Assembly (NCBI GenBank): GCA_016617855.1
Contig: JAECUM010093662.1
Span: forward strand, 62,001 to 126,000
Length of the DNA stretch: 64,000 nucleotides
Reading direction: 5' to 3'
From: Megalonaias nervosa
Taxonomy: Eukaryota > Mollusca > Bivalvia > Unionida > Unionidae
Each line of letters opens with the position of its first letter. Position 1 is the stretch's first letter. Positions 48,150-59,946 of the stretch are shown in pieces. The position numbers and the translations under genes are program-made. The notes beneath the pieces were generated by a model. The model ran no database searches, had not been told where the DNA came from, and saw only the letters and a list, made by a program, of their open reading frames with translations.

Positions 48150-48795
48150 TGTTATCATGAAAATGCCATTCATAAATGTTGTGTTATTACACTTAATAGC
48201 CATTCATAATTGTTGTGTTATTATGCTCAAAAGCCATTCATACTTGTGTTACCATGCTCAAAATCCATTCATACTTGTTGAGTTACCATGCTCAAAAGCC
48301 ATTCATACTTGTTGTGTTACCATGCTCAAAATACATTCATACTTACTGTATTACCATACTCTAAAGCCATTCATACTTGTTGTGTTACCATGCTCAAAAG
48401 TCATTTATACTGGTTACCATTCTTAAAAGCCATTTAGAGTTGTGTTATCATTCTCAAAAGCCATTTATACTTATTGCTATGCTCAAAAGCTATTTATGCT
48501 TGTTGTTCTACCATGCTGAAAAACAATTCATACTTATTCTGTTACCATGCTCAAAAGCCATTCACACTTTTTCTGGTATCATGGTCAAAAGCCATTCATA
48601 TTTGTGTTACCACACTCAAAAGCCATTCACACTTGTTTTGTTTCCATGCTCAAAAGCCATTCATACTTGTTGTGGAACCATTCTCAAATGCCATTATACT
48701 TGTGATGATACCACACTCAAAAGCTATTCATACTTGTGTAACCATGATCATAAGCCATTCATATCTCTTGTGTCACCATGCCCAAAAACCACTAT
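48150..48795. repeat. 34-bp minisatellite, left part, about 19 units
   Basis: AAGCCATTCATACTTGTTGT then GTTACCATGCTCAA, mostly 34 bp apart, with shortened variants of 28-31 bp. It is split from its right part by a family 2 SINE. Confidence 0.93.
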
Positions 48796-49093
48796 TGTGG
48801 CCTAAGTGGTTAGAGCATCTGCTTCGGATGTGGGAGGTCACAGGTTTGAGCCTTGGCCAAGTCATACCAAAGAAACAAAAAATTGTTTTAAGAGCTGCTG
48901 TGCTTGGCACTCAGCATTAAGAGGTTAGTGTTGGACTGGTTGGTCTGGTATCAGGATAATGTGACTGGGTGGGAAATGATGCTACATGTCTACAGTCTGA
49001 TGCCCCAGTGCTAGACACCACTATAAACTGCCACAATGCATACATCATAGCGACATGACTGCAAAACTTTTAAAGCTGCATTCAATATATAAA

Positions 49094-49128
<35 letters not shown>
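48795..49128 (+). mobile_element. tRNA-derived SINE, family 2, inserted in the 34-bp array
   Basis: Head TGGCCTAAGTGGTTAGAGC and GGTTTGAGCCTTGG. Body GGCACTCAGCATTAAGAGG, ATAATGTGACTGGGTGGG and CACTATAAACTGCC. A (CA)n end leads directly into array units. Matches the copy at 28895. A clean target duplication is not obvious. Confidence 0.88.
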
Positions 49129-49130
<2 letters not shown>

Positions 49131-49485
49131 ACACTCAAAAGAAAGTCATACTTTTGTGTTATCATACTCAAAAGCCATTCATACTTGTTTTGTTATCATG
49201 CTCAAAAGTTATTCATACTTGTTGTGTTACCATACTCAAAAGCCATTCATACTTGTTGTGTTACCATACTCAAAAGCCATTCATACTTGTTGTGTTACCA
49301 TACTCAAAAGCCATTCATACTTGTTCTGTTACCATACTCAAAAGCCATTCATACTTGTGTTACCATGCCCCAAAACCGTTCATTCCTGTGTTGTTACCAT
49401 ATTCAAAAGCTGTTCACACTTGTTTTGTTACCATTCTCAAAAGTCATTCACACTTGTGTTACCATACTCAAAAGCCATTAGAGAT
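49128..49485. repeat. 34-bp minisatellite, right part, about 10 units
   Basis: Continues the array at 48150. Unit spacing is exactly 34 bp in the centre (49211, 49245 and on). Open frames of 98-146 codons arise from the repeat and from readthrough of the CA run. Confidence 0.93.
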
Positions 49486-49704
49486 AAAAAAGTAAGTCAA
49501 TACCATTGATCTTGCAATCAATGCTAAAGTGCTGGCTATCAGCTTCTTTATTGAAAATTATAAAACCTAAATTCAAAATCGAGTCAAAATTTATTTATAT
49601 ATGTACAAGTCAGTCTCCATATACTGAAACAAAACTACAAGTAGTAACCTCACCTGACTAAAAGATCATGCAGGTCATGTTTTCAAACTCTTCACAATAG
49701 CACA

Positions 49705-49845
49705 GTATGTATGTATGTATGTGTCAGTCTGCCTGTATGTGTGTCTGTATGTGTGTCTGTATGTGTGTGTGTCAGTCTGTCTGTATGTGTCTGTATGTAT
49801 GTATGTGTATGTAGGTATGTGTGTATGTAAGTATGTAGATAGGTA
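49705..49845. repeat. GTAT/GTCT-rich compound microsatellite
   Basis: Alternating TATGTATG, TGTGTGTC and TCTGTCTG words over about 140 bp. Confidence 0.9.
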
Positions 49846-49849
49846 ATTA

Positions 49850-50760
49850 GCTAGGTAAAAATGTTGCTTAAATCCTTTGGAAGACAAACCCTTCCAAAAT
49901 AGTTACCATGTACTCCTAGAAGATAAACGATAAAAGGTAAAGCTGTTACATTTTTTAAAACATTTTTTATCATAAAAAATAAAGATAAAAAAGTGTAAAT
50001 CCTTTCAATAAATGATACAAATGTGTTACATAAACTACATTCTTTCAAAACATCCAAGGTCTTCTATGGTGGTACATCATCGAAAAGCTTTTAACACAAG
50101 TTGACATCAAAAGCTATTGTGCCAAGTAGATATATCCATGTTTTTTCTTCAAGTCAAAATTTGGAATCTACTATTCAGAAAAAAACAAATGACTGTTTTG
50201 CAGCTTTGGTTTCTGCTCTCTTATTACACTTTGTGATGATGTGATTCAACATGATCCAACAGTGTCCAATACTTTTTCCAGATTACATGAACAAATCATA
50301 TTACTACATACATGTGACAGAACCAGGACATCAAGTAAATAGATTCACAAAATTCTGATCTGTAGACCAGCAGATTCAAGGGGACTGAAAAAAATAAGTG
50401 CATTTTTTGGCCATGATATATATTCTGTTCATGGTATAATAAAACAGCAACTTTTGAACACGAATCCAATTCTGATGGAAAATTTCACAATAATAACTAA
50501 TTCATACAAGCCATTGTATTGTCAATTAAATGAAAATGGAAGCATTGTATATCTCCCTGTTCATTTCAAAGATGTGTTATAAAATCCACAATCATATTTA
50601 GCTTTCTTCCACACAAGATCAATTTGACTGGTCTCCAATGATGACATTCACTGTGGCTACTAAATTATTAGGCTCTCAATAGTTTTCTGGTCTAGATTTA
50701 TTCTTAAATCACTATCTATTTTGTGAAGAATGGAGACTGTTCTCTGCGTATCAGCATTAA
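49850..50760. other. No gene seen
   Basis: AT-rich spacer. Confidence 0.4.
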
Positions 50761-50763
50761 AAT

Positions 50764-51030
50764 GTGGCAGTGACAAAACATCAGTGCTCAGCAGGAAAAG
50801 AAGTTCAAAACCAGTTTCCATGTGGTTGGGTTTTTAAAGCAATTGACAGATCTCCAGCACTCCTCCAAACCAAGCTTCTCATTGAGAAGAAAGTTCCTGA
50901 GTTGGACATAAGAAGTATTCCTGAGCCTCATGTTCTTTATCCAGTGTTTTTCTTAGCATTGGAAGAAAGTCAAAATTTCAGCACACCTGATCATACTTAT
51001 AATTGCTATTTTCATTTTTCTACAGGATAA
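50764..51030 (+). other. Unassigned 88-codon open frame
   Basis: I do not recognise this protein. It is not low-complexity and has mixed hydrophobic and charged residues (for example LLIEKKVPELDIRSIPEP). An intron-acceptor-like TTTTCATTTTTCTACAG lies at its 3' end, where a donor would be needed for an internal exon, so it does not look like a normal exon. It may be a chance frame or a piece of a decayed mobile element. Confidence 0.2.
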
Positions 51031-51239
51031 AGCAACATCACAGTAACCTAGAGGTATGATATAACCTATACACCTGTATAATTATCAATGAAACAACATG
51101 TATATGGGAGTCTGCAGGTATCCAGCATCCTGTTAAGATCATCAAACCAGATACATTATGTCTCCTGTGATAAGTCCAGGTAGCCAGTCTAACAATTTTC
51201 TTTTTAAATGTAGTGGATAGGATTATCATTTGACAAAGA

Positions 51240-51720
51240 CATTTTTAGCAAATATTCTGAATAGTTGATAAAAATTGGGGATGGGGTTGGGTTGGAGGAT
51301 GCATGCCAAGTCTGGTGGAGATCAGACAAACCCAGGAAAAGTTAAGTTGTAAAAATGAAAGTCAGGAGAATTGAAACTCAGGGTGGCAAGGAGGGGACCT
51401 AACTCCTGTAAATGATGTCAAGGAACAACGAAAGTCAAACTCAGGGTCTAATTAATATAAGACACCATGTCAATCTTAGTTGAAATCCATCAATCCTTGG
51501 AAAAATTATATGCTGTAAAAATGAAACATAGAGGGTCAGGTGACCAAGGCCCATAATTCCTAAACGATGACTGAAAATCAACTCTTTTGAGGTCTTATTA
51601 TATGTACAGTTGCATACCAAATCTGGTTAAAGTTCAACAATTCCCAACAAAAGCATCTTGCATAAACTAATTGCTGACTGACAGATGGAGAACTGGATGG
51701 ATAGATACAGTTATTACATC
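51240..51720 (+). repeat. Dispersed repeat with GGTCAG...CCATAATTCC units
   Basis: Three diverged units share ATGCCAA(G/A)TCTGGT, AAATTCAACAA-like, GCTGTAAAAATGAAA and GGACC/CCCATAATTCCT segments. The end is GATGGAGAACTGGATGGATAG and CATCCCCGG. It is of the same general style as the TGACCT family but a different sequence. Confidence 0.55.
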
Positions 51721-51729
51721 CCCGGCTAA

Positions 51730-52858
51730 GTTGTTATGGAGTCCTAATTACTCTAGACAGTGCTGTGAGTACTCAGTTCAGACTCAATGCAACCCTAACC
51801 TAGACTAAATCTGGATGCTGCCATTATGACATCTCATTTAGCAGTTCAACAATTTACAAGATCAGTCTGGTCCATGTTTGGATGTTTCATTTGGTGCTCA
51901 TGTTTTCTCCAACTGGTTCTTGATGCTCTAAGTAGTTGATACTTATGCATAAATAAGTGCTGATGATCCATTTTGGATCTATGTAGGTAATGTTCTCAGG
52001 TTAAACAGCAGCATTATTTCTAAAAATTTTGATGCCCTTTGTAACAAGAATGCTTTTATAATCAACATTATCATCTTCTGTTAGTAACATGATGACCGTA
52101 TTTGATGACAAATCCATACCATCATGTACTGTAGCAATTCAAAACCCTGTAATGTCATTATACTTTCTGTCAAACTTGATAAAATTACATTGACTGTTTT
52201 CTGAGAACATGCTGTTTAAAGGTTTATCTGTTTTCAGTACCACTGGTCATAATGGATCAAATTGGCATCATTGATGCTAATCTTTAAACTCTTCATACCA
52301 GAATTAACTTTCTCTGAAATTTGGTCATGAACACTTTTGGAAAAGTTGTTTATAGGTGTTTCCATTTTTATTAATGATCCTTGTCTGATGGCAGATCAGA
52401 ATCATTTATATAAACTTTAAACCACTATTAGCAAGGTGATTGCTATCAAATTATTTTTAATTCCATTTAGCAATTTTTGAACAATGAAGTTGTTTAAAGA
52501 ATTTTCTAATTTTAATATCCTTTATGACATGATGCTTCTTTTAATTTAGCCAAATTTTATCAAACAGTGTTTGAAAAGGAGTCACTTCAAAGCTATTATA
52601 GTTTCAGTCATGACCACATCGATGTGAATGGTGGGACAGCAGCATATGGAGGAACTGTGTAGTGAGGGCGCAATGTGTTAAGACGTCTATAGCAACTTCT
52701 AATCACAATAACGATTTCAGAATTGCTACATAAAGTTTTGAATATAATAGACCTTATGTAAAGCAGAAAGATGTGACATTTGTGGCACCACAACTGTTAG
52801 GGAAGACACAACTACAATGAAGATGCTGTAATGAATGAAGCTAATTCCAGCAGGTTTT
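51730..52858. other. No gene recognised; possibly decayed coding sequence
   Basis: Forward frames between 51990 and 52600 look mildly protein-like but contain many stops and match nothing I recognise. This may be an old transposon or pseudogene, or chance. Confidence 0.3.
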
Positions 52859-52868
52859 AATCCCTTAT

Positions 52869-52919
52869 CTTGTGCTGAAAAATGGTGTTAAATCCTATAA
52901 CAACAACAACAACATCAAC
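52869..52919 (+). mobile_element. 5'-truncated SINE, family 1 (tail only)
   Basis: Only GTGCTGAAAAATGGTGTTAA and the (CAA)n tail are present, flanked by AATCCCTTAT at 52859-52868 and 52920-52929. The duplication shows this is a genuine short insertion, not a decayed long one. Confidence 0.9.
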
Positions 52920-53079
52920 AATCCCTTATAGTTCTTCCTATGGACTTACTATGAACCCACTAACCATTGTAGTTACCCATCTATATTAACTACAAACAGA
53001 TTAATGCAAATCTGCCTTCAGATAATATAGCTGCTTGATTAACTTGGCTTACTCTGTTAAATTTACAGAATGAATAGAA

Positions 53080-53570
53080 TAACTAGCAGACGTAAAAGGA
53101 GAAGTTAGCATGGGACTGCCAAATTGCTGCCTTCATGATGTTCTACAAGGAGAATGAATTCGTAATTCGTAATTTCCATTAAACCTGAGACAAGCAGTGT
53201 CAACAGACAATGCATGAATCTTGCTGCATCTTCTCACAAACACCAAAGCAAGTAAAAACACAGTCTTGAGTGTGAGGTCCTAAAAGGAAGCCTCATTCAA
53301 TGGTCCATAGGGGGTTTTGGTTCAAGATCATATAAGATAAGATACATTCCATCAGGATGTAAGAGAGCAGTAGACAGATCTCTGCAGCTCAAAATACTTA
53401 ATGAGATCTGCAAGGTGTGAATCTGAACCAATTGCCATGCCCAGAGAGAATTTAAGTGTATTGAAAATGGCAGCTCTATAGCCCCTAATAGTCGATAAGT
53501 GAACATAGTTGGTACTGAACATGGAAGATACAGACTGACAGCTAGGATTGATGTATTTCCTACTGCAGTG
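53080..53570 (-). pseudogene. DIRS-like tyrosine recombinase, decayed
   Basis: One minus-strand frame shows STIRGYRAAIFNTLKFSLG and SDSHLADLIKYFELQRSV, the N-terminal helical domain. After several stops comes DLTLKTVFLLALVF with VRRCSKIHALSVD, the region that holds the first catalytic arginine. The later catalytic His/Arg/Tyr blocks are absent, so it is truncated. Such recombinases insert the circular cDNA of the element by site-specific recombination. At least four in-frame stops make it inactive. Confidence 0.85.
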
Positions 53571-53999
53571 ATCACAGATGATCCTCCACCTGGCACCATA
53601 AACCTTGGATGCAGAACTTCTCCTGGCCTGAACGATTCAACTGGCAACCAGTGCTAAAAACTTTTTATGGCAGGTACATCACTTCAGATGAGCCAAGAAT
53701 GAAGGTGGATAATGTGTGGGCTAATGTGTAGAAGGAAGCCCCTTTGCTGCAACAGAAGATCCATCCTGTAAGGTTGAGACCATGGTTTATCTATCACCAG
53801 GTCTGGAAGATCAATGAGTCACGCTCGTTGGTGCCACAGTGGGGCTATGAGAATGAATATGGGAAATGGAATTTCTGACTTTTGCAGAAGTGAAGCAAGT
53901 CAGAATGGTGGCATAGCATATGCGAACAGATGATCCCACTTGAAGCTGAATGTGTCCACTGCCCATGCTCTCTGATCCAGGGCTGGAGAAAGGGAAGTC

Positions 54000-54460
54000 T
54001 GTTGTTAAGCCTGGTGGCAAACAAGTCCACCAGGGACTCTCCCCATAGTGAGAAAAGGGACTCCGTTACGGAGTGGTGAACGGACCATTACAAGAGGACT
54101 ATTTTGCTCAACCTGGAAAAATGTCCACCAGTACGTTCTTCTTCCTCCTCTTTCTTCAAGGAATGTGGCTGGCTCTGAGATTAATCCCTTCCTATGCACA
54201 CAGTAAAAGAGGTTCCAAACCTTCATGAAAAGAGAATGGTCATGTGAGCCTCCTTGACATTAAAGGTATGCTATGATAGCGGAGACAATGACACACAGGC
54301 CCCTTTCTCTGTCAATGCACTCTTGCAAAGCTAGAAATACAACTTTCATTTTTTGATTGCTGAAGTGGACGTCAATTCGTCCTGTCCATGGATCCTGAAG
54401 AATTATGTCCTCCGGCTCTAATGAGCACCCCAACCGGAATCTGATGCATCAGTGAAAAGA
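54000..54460 (-). pseudogene. DIRS-like RNase H, decayed
   Basis: Two landmarks survive: TDASDSGWGA at 54421-54456 (start of the RNase H fold, with its aspartate) and DLFATRLNNRLPF (about 53990-54028), a block characteristic of DIRS and related elements between RNase H and the recombinase. Stops and frame changes lie between them. Confidence 0.8.
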
Positions 54461-54759
54461 TAATAGTAGAAGTTGGATGTGTGCATGGGCACCCAATCAG
54501 GAATCTGTCCCCATTTATCCACTAGTGCAAATGGTGACAAAAATCTGGTCCCTGAGGAATCAGAGCTGACATAATATGTGTGGTGTCTACCTTAAGAGGA
54601 GGCACTGTTAAGGGTGCTTTAGATTGGCAGTGGCATTCAGGGTTCCCAATAGGGACAGGTAAAGGCAAGTAGACACGATGTTTTTGCTCGTAGTGCCTCC
54701 AAAAGAATGCCAGGATTCAATTTATGCAATCCCATGGGACCCGGACTAAGTTCTGGATT

Positions 54760-55330
54760 GTGATGATGTTCTTTCCACATAATCAAAGTCCTGAGATAGA
54801 ATCAGATGACTTTTCGAAGTTGGGTGAGATACAAAACCGAGTTGCTGAGGACCAAGAATGGACCTGATCCTGATGGAGTGACTGAACCTGAACACTGTGG
54901 ATCAACCATTAATCTAAGTACTAGATAATCGGGGTTCCCAGTAATCAGAGGTAAGAAGCTACTACTCTCATAGCTATGGTGAATACCCTGGGCACAGAAA
55001 GTATTCCGCATGGCAGAACCCAAAATTTAAAACGTCCTGGTCCAACCAAAACCGTGGCATTTTGATGTGGAGGAAATATCAAAATGCAAATAGTCATTCT
55101 GAAGGTAGATGGACCACCCAATCTCATAGATGCAATGCGTTCCAGATTGATGAAGTTATCTTCATCCTGAAATATTCTTCCAGAAGAAACCGGTCTAAAT
55201 GTGAAAGATTTGCATTTCCCTCTTTTCTTGGTGACCCAGAAAATTCAGGAGTAGACTACAGGAGACTGATTGGTCAGGACCCACTCAGCTGCCCCTTTGT
55301 GCAAAAGGGTGCACTTCTTTCCTTAATGTC
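54760..55330 (-). pseudogene. DIRS-like reverse transcriptase, decayed
   Basis: On the minus strand FKFWVLPCGILSVPRVFTIA (about 54970-55040) is the conserved palm segment before the catalytic block. It parallels LPFSLVSAPKA in copy A. The YxDD block downstream is not recognisable, and the frame shifts several times. Flanking nucleotide words (GATGCTTGACCAAGCCT at 55438) match copy A at 7042. Confidence 0.75.
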
Positions 55331-56109
55331 ACCAGACTGAACTGGTGCAATAGAATGGTATTCCTGAATAGAAGGTGTGTTCCCAAACTGAAGTTGGTAA
55401 CCCTTGCTCACAATAAAAATGAGCCACCCATCCTCTGCGATGCTTGACCAAGCCTATGGTGATGTTTGGGAGAGTAATGCATGGCATGAGAGGGTGTAAA
55501 TCCCTATGTCTGTCCCTCCTCACTTCCTTTCTCAAGGTGTCACTTGAGCTGTTTCTACCTCGAGCTCACTGGAGTCAATGATGATAGATAAAGCATTATC
55601 GTCTACAACACTCTGAGTAAGGGAGTTGCTGGACACAACTCTGTCCTTCGATGGATGTGGAAGTAACATAGGAGCACCATACACCATTTCCTGTACTTGT
55701 TCACTATGATGAGTAGTGGGTTCTATGTGTTCTGTTAGTTCCAGGAAAAAGATGAGACAGCTTGTCTTTTCTGGATAATTCTATGCCACCAGCCTACCTA
55801 GTGGTTGCCACCAGATAAGAAGGTGATGGCAGAACACGAGCTGCAGCATTACCTCTACTCTTGGTACAGGATCCAGAAGCCCAGTGGGATTTCTAGGATC
55901 AATTCCCCTGAGGTGGAAGGCACAACATCCCGTACAGATTCATTGGGATAATAAATAAAGGGGGGGGATACTGATCCGATCTCTTTCCCTAGTTTGGACC
56001 CCGCTGACAAGTCATCGATCAGTGAAGGGGTCAGGCAACACAGATATGTCAGATCCTAGTTCATCTTCATCACTCGTCAAGGTGCGATGCTGCTCATCCC
56101 AATCACAAT

Positions 56110-56282
56110 GGTCCAAAACACTATCCTATGATGAGCAGTGCACTTCCTTCCTCGTGGGAAGCAGCAGCATGCTATCCTGATATGAGCAATTCACTTCCTT
56201 CTTTGAGGAGAGCAGCAACACACTATCCTATGACGAGCAGTTCAGCTCCTTCCTCACAGAAGGAGTACAAGGTAAGCAATGT
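56110..56282. repeat. 51-bp tandem repeat, 3 units, at the 5' end of DIRS copy B
   Basis: CACTATCCTATGATGAGCAG then TTCACTTCCTTC and AGCAGCA recur three times. Confidence 0.85.
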
Positions 56283-56586
56283 TTCACTAGTAAAGAATTT
56301 CCTGTCTTTACTTTAATAAGGAAGACGTTCAGTTGTTAAACCTGTATTGTTCTCCAAGAGCAATGCAGATACACACACACACAATAACAATTTGATGCGA
56401 ATCAAATGAATCGTAATAAAATGCAAAGGTGAAATAAACAAAACACCAAATTGATTTTTAATCAATTATTTAATTAAAGGGATTACAAATTCCTATTCAT
56501 CGAGGTAGGGTCTATGTTGCATTATAATTTAGCACATGAGACTTACCTGTAAACAATTGTATTTTGAAAATAAGAGGTGTGTACCC

Positions 56587-57510
56587 TGTTACGTGTAGGC
56601 TCGTACAAAAGTCACGAAAGAAAAGAGTGAAGCCAACAAGCTTTGTAAATTTTAACAAAATAATTTATTTCCCTAGAAAACAATGTAAAAATAGGAAATA
56701 GGACTTACAGTTTTGTGAATATAATCCAAAATTTAATCCTAGAATTGAAAAATATAAGTCGTATCAATAAACAGTTCTAATTGAATCCAGGTTCGAATCT
56801 CGATGAAATTCCAATATGGAAGGCGATGATGTCAGATGAGGTTGTTGTACAAATGGCAACAATTCCTCGTTGAAACACAATTTATAATGTTCTGTTTAGA
56901 ATTCCAGAATAAATTTCCACTAAACGTCTTTGTCCCAGAATTTTCATAGAGAAAAGCACTTGTTTTGTTTTCTAGAGAATATGAATTATTAAATCCCCCA
57001 AAAAAGATGAACTTCAGAACAAACTGGCAACAACAATAAAAACCTCTTGAGCCCTCAAGGTTTAAAATATGACTGAATAAATCTACTACCAAATGGCTGT
57101 TTTAAGTCGCAATTTTAGATCACATGCTGGCTCACGTTACGTGACCACTAATATGAACAGTGCAGTAAAAAAAAATGAAAATTATCATGTAGGCAAGAAT
57201 AGCCCTATCTAAAAATCAAATTCTCACATTGAAAATGAATTTAAAAATAAAACTGTTTACAACAGAGCTAACACGTAGGCTGAAGATGACCTTGGTAATA
57301 GCCAATCGCTTTCACTCGATGTTTACAAAATCTATGAGCTAAAAATAGTGCTGAAGTAACCGTTATAATCTAATCGGGTCAAGTTAATTTTCCAAAAAGA
57401 GATTCAAATCCAATGAAAATAATCATTACAATACAATGTAATGAAACAAAAATAAAATTAAAAACAATTTAAAACTAACACACAAGTAAATAAATTACAT
57501 ATACGTAACA
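56587..57510 (-). repeat. 3' LTR of the Gmr1-like element
   Basis: 924 bp. In element orientation it begins TGTTACGTATATG and ends CGTAACA, with 7-bp inverted ends. It differs from the other LTR at about 16 positions plus small indels (hand count, about 1.7%). A GGTTCGAATCTC word inside resembles a Pol III B-box. The 86-codon frame in each LTR has no recognisable domain. Confidence 0.96.
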
Positions 57511-57525
57511 CTTCCCCCCATAAAG
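57511..57525 (-). other. Polypurine tract
   Basis: In element orientation CTTTATGGGGGGAAG lies directly against the start of the 3' LTR. It is the expected primer site for plus-strand DNA synthesis. Confidence 0.88.
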
Positions 57526-57647
57526 GAAAAGAAAGATTTATGTAAAAAAACTTTCTTTTTACCATATGTAAATTATACATGAGGTAAAAAAAAAATTACA
57601 TAAGAAAACTCTTATGAATTATACAAAGTGTACATGAAATAATATTT

Positions 57648-59099
57648 CTATACACAGGAAAGTGGATCTGCAATCAAATTGTCTTTTCCTTTAATGTGCC
57701 TGATGTCAAGATTATATTCTTGCAAAAACAAACACCACCTTAATAATCTTTGATTTTTATTTTTCATCTTGTCGATGAAAGTAAGGGGGTTGTGATCACT
57801 AAACACAACAACCAGAGAAGGAGCTGAACTAATGTAAACTTCAAAATGCTGTAATGCCAATATTAAAGCAAAACATTCCTTCTCGATTGTTGAGTAATTT
57901 CTTTGGTGCTTATATAATTTCTTAGAGAAATAGCACACTGGGTGATCAACACCATTTCTATCTTCTTGAATCATTACTGCTCCAACCCCAACATCATTTG
58001 CATCAATAGATAATTTAAAAGATCGATTGAAATTTGGAGCTGTAAGAACCGGCGCACTTTTGAGTATGGCTTTGAACCTATCAAAAGCTTCTTGACATTT
58101 TCCAGTCCAAAGAAACTTGTTTTTCTTACTTAACAAGTTTGTCATGGGTTCAGCAATATTAGAAAAATTGGAACAAAATTTCTGATAGTATCCAGCCATA
58201 CCCAAAAATCGAATCAGTTGCTTTTTACTGACAGACACAGGAAAATCAGAGATAGCCTTGACCTTAGCATCTATAGGTTTAACTTGACCATGTCCCACAA
58301 TATGTCTTACAAAAGTTACACAAGCATGGCAAAACTCACTTTAAGATAAATTGATTGTCAAATTTGCATCATTGAGTCTGTCAAAGAATTTTCGAATCGT
58401 GGCTAGATATTCTTTCCAGGTGTCATTGTAGATGATGACATCATCGATGTAAGCATCACAATTATCTAGACCAGAGGTAATCATATTCATCAAATGATGA
58501 AAGGTACTTGGGGAACCCTTCATCCCGAATGGCATTACTTTATATTGATAGAATCCATCTGGAGTCACAAATGCTGAAATTTCCTTTGCCCTTTCCGTTA
58601 GTAGAATTTGCCAAAATCATTTCAGACTGTCAGATTTGGTGACGTACTTGGCATTTCCAATTTAATCAATACAGTCATCGATTCCTGGTAATGGAAATGA
58701 ATCTGTTTTTGTCACACTGTTTACCTTCCTATAATCAGTGCACATACGGAAAGTTTTATCTGGTTTCGGAACAAGTATACATGGTGAACTAAAATCACTT
58801 TTACTGGGCTCTATGAAATCGTTCTCCAGCAAATACTGAACTTCCTTTTTCAAGTATTCCTGTTTGAGAGGGTTCATCCTGTATGGGTGTTGTTTCACAG
58901 GTTTTGAATCTACAATTTCAACGTCATAAAAAAAGATTTTTGTCCTCGTAGGAAAATCTGGAAACAAGTGTTCATATTCGAATAATAACTGTTTAAGTTC
59001 ACTGCTTTCTTGTTGTTGCAAATGTAAAAGTTTCTGGTCCAGATTTTTCATAATGTCCAAATTCCGAAGATTTGTTGTTCCAAGATCAACAGTGTCCAA
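57648..59099 (-). pseudogene. Reverse transcriptase and RNase H of the Gmr1-like element
   Basis: Three open pieces in order. Piece 1 (58662-59099) holds the fingers: EPSKSDFSSPCILVPKPD and FRMCTDYRKVN. Piece 2 (58341-58568) holds YKVMPFGMKGSPSTF and the catalytic YIDD. Piece 3 (57648-58298) holds the connection domain (FLGMAGYYQKF) and RNase H with its acidic residues in LSIDANDVGVGAV, EKECFALILAL, FSDHNPL and GKDNLIADPLS. At least three in-frame stops separate the pieces: one after the DDCID block, one just before FWQI, and one after NLTINLS. The catalytic residues survive but the polyprotein is interrupted. It ends in a stop close to the polypurine tract. Confidence 0.94.
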
Positions 59100-59206
59100 T
59101 TGAATTTCTTCACTTAAATCCTCATTTGGTTGGACAGATACACCTAAATTAATTGCATGATTTACTTGGCTATCTCTCTCAATATACTAGTATTCCATTA
59201 ATTTAT

Positions 59207-59902
59207 TTAGATCAGAGTACTATTATTATAATTTAACTCATTCATTTTCTTCTTTACTTTGTAAGGGCAATAAAATCTAATTTGAAGAAAATTTTGAAGA
59301 ATGAGCAAGAGAGAATGAACTCTATTACAAGACTCAAATGTTCTCTCAATTAAAGTTCTGTGAAACCATAATTTCACTTTTGACCTGAATTGACGAGTGC
59401 CAAATTCAAGCATAACAAGCTGGAAAATTCCAGACATAAACTTGACCCTTTGACCCGATTGGACAGATTTAGGAGGGCCAAATTGAGTAAAAAACTTTAT
59501 CAAAGCTTTTACTATGGTTTTGGTTTTAATATTCCTCAAAGGAATTGCCTCTGGGAATCTTGTTGACGCACACATAATGGGCAACAAATACTGGTTGCCT
59601 GACTTGGTCTTAGGTAAGGGGCCAACACACTCTACCATAATTCTGCTAAATGGTTCATCAAATGCTGGAATAGGTTGCAGATGAGCCTTTGGTGTCTTCT
59701 GATTGGGTTTTCCTACCATTTGACAAATATAACAAGATCTACAAAATTTACAAGCATCATTTTTGATTTTTGCCCAATAAAAGTGAGTCAAGATCTTGTG
59801 ATAAGTTTTATTAATCCCTAAATGACCAGCCAGAGGAGTTTCATGGGCCAAACTAAGCATTTCCTGTCTGTAAGATTTTGGAACTACAATCTCATAGTTC
59901 AC
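59207..59902 (-). pseudogene. Integrase of the Gmr1-like element, catalytically dead
   Basis: A 231-codon frame lying upstream of RT. The zinc-binding H2C2 domain is intact (His20, His27, Cys57, Cys60). The DDE core starts normally, but the first aspartate is Glu91 (MVECVGPLP). The second, expected near VQS-Q, is Gly150. After about residue 165 the match is lost through deletion and frame change, taking the third acidic residue with it. It would have joined cDNA to host DNA. Its position between protease and RT is unusual for gypsy-type elements. Confidence 0.92.
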
Positions 59903-59946
59903 TGACCACTCGTCACCAGCAGGTACCTCGGGAGGTCTCCATTTTC

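Larger units (their letters stand above)
53080..56290 (-). mobile_element. DIRS-like retrotransposon remains, copy B
   Basis: Read right to left: a leader or gag region with three 51-bp repeats (56110-56280), RT blocks (54760-55330), RNase H (about 54000-54460) and tyrosine recombinase (53080-53560). This order, and the recombinase in place of a DDE integrase, define DIRS-like elements. All frames are broken. No inverted terminal repeats or circular-junction repeats could be identified. An LTR element sits about 300 bp to its right. Confidence 0.85.

Noticed and set aside
48157..49509. Repetitive open frames of 89-148 codons
   Set aside because: They arise from the 34-bp array, run across the SINE and CA repeat, and shift frame with the unit because 34 is not a multiple of three.
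56832..57092. 86-codon frame present in both LTRs (also 62559-62819)
   Set aside because: Identical because the LTRs are duplicates. No domain is recognised and it ends inside the LTR, so it is probably chance.
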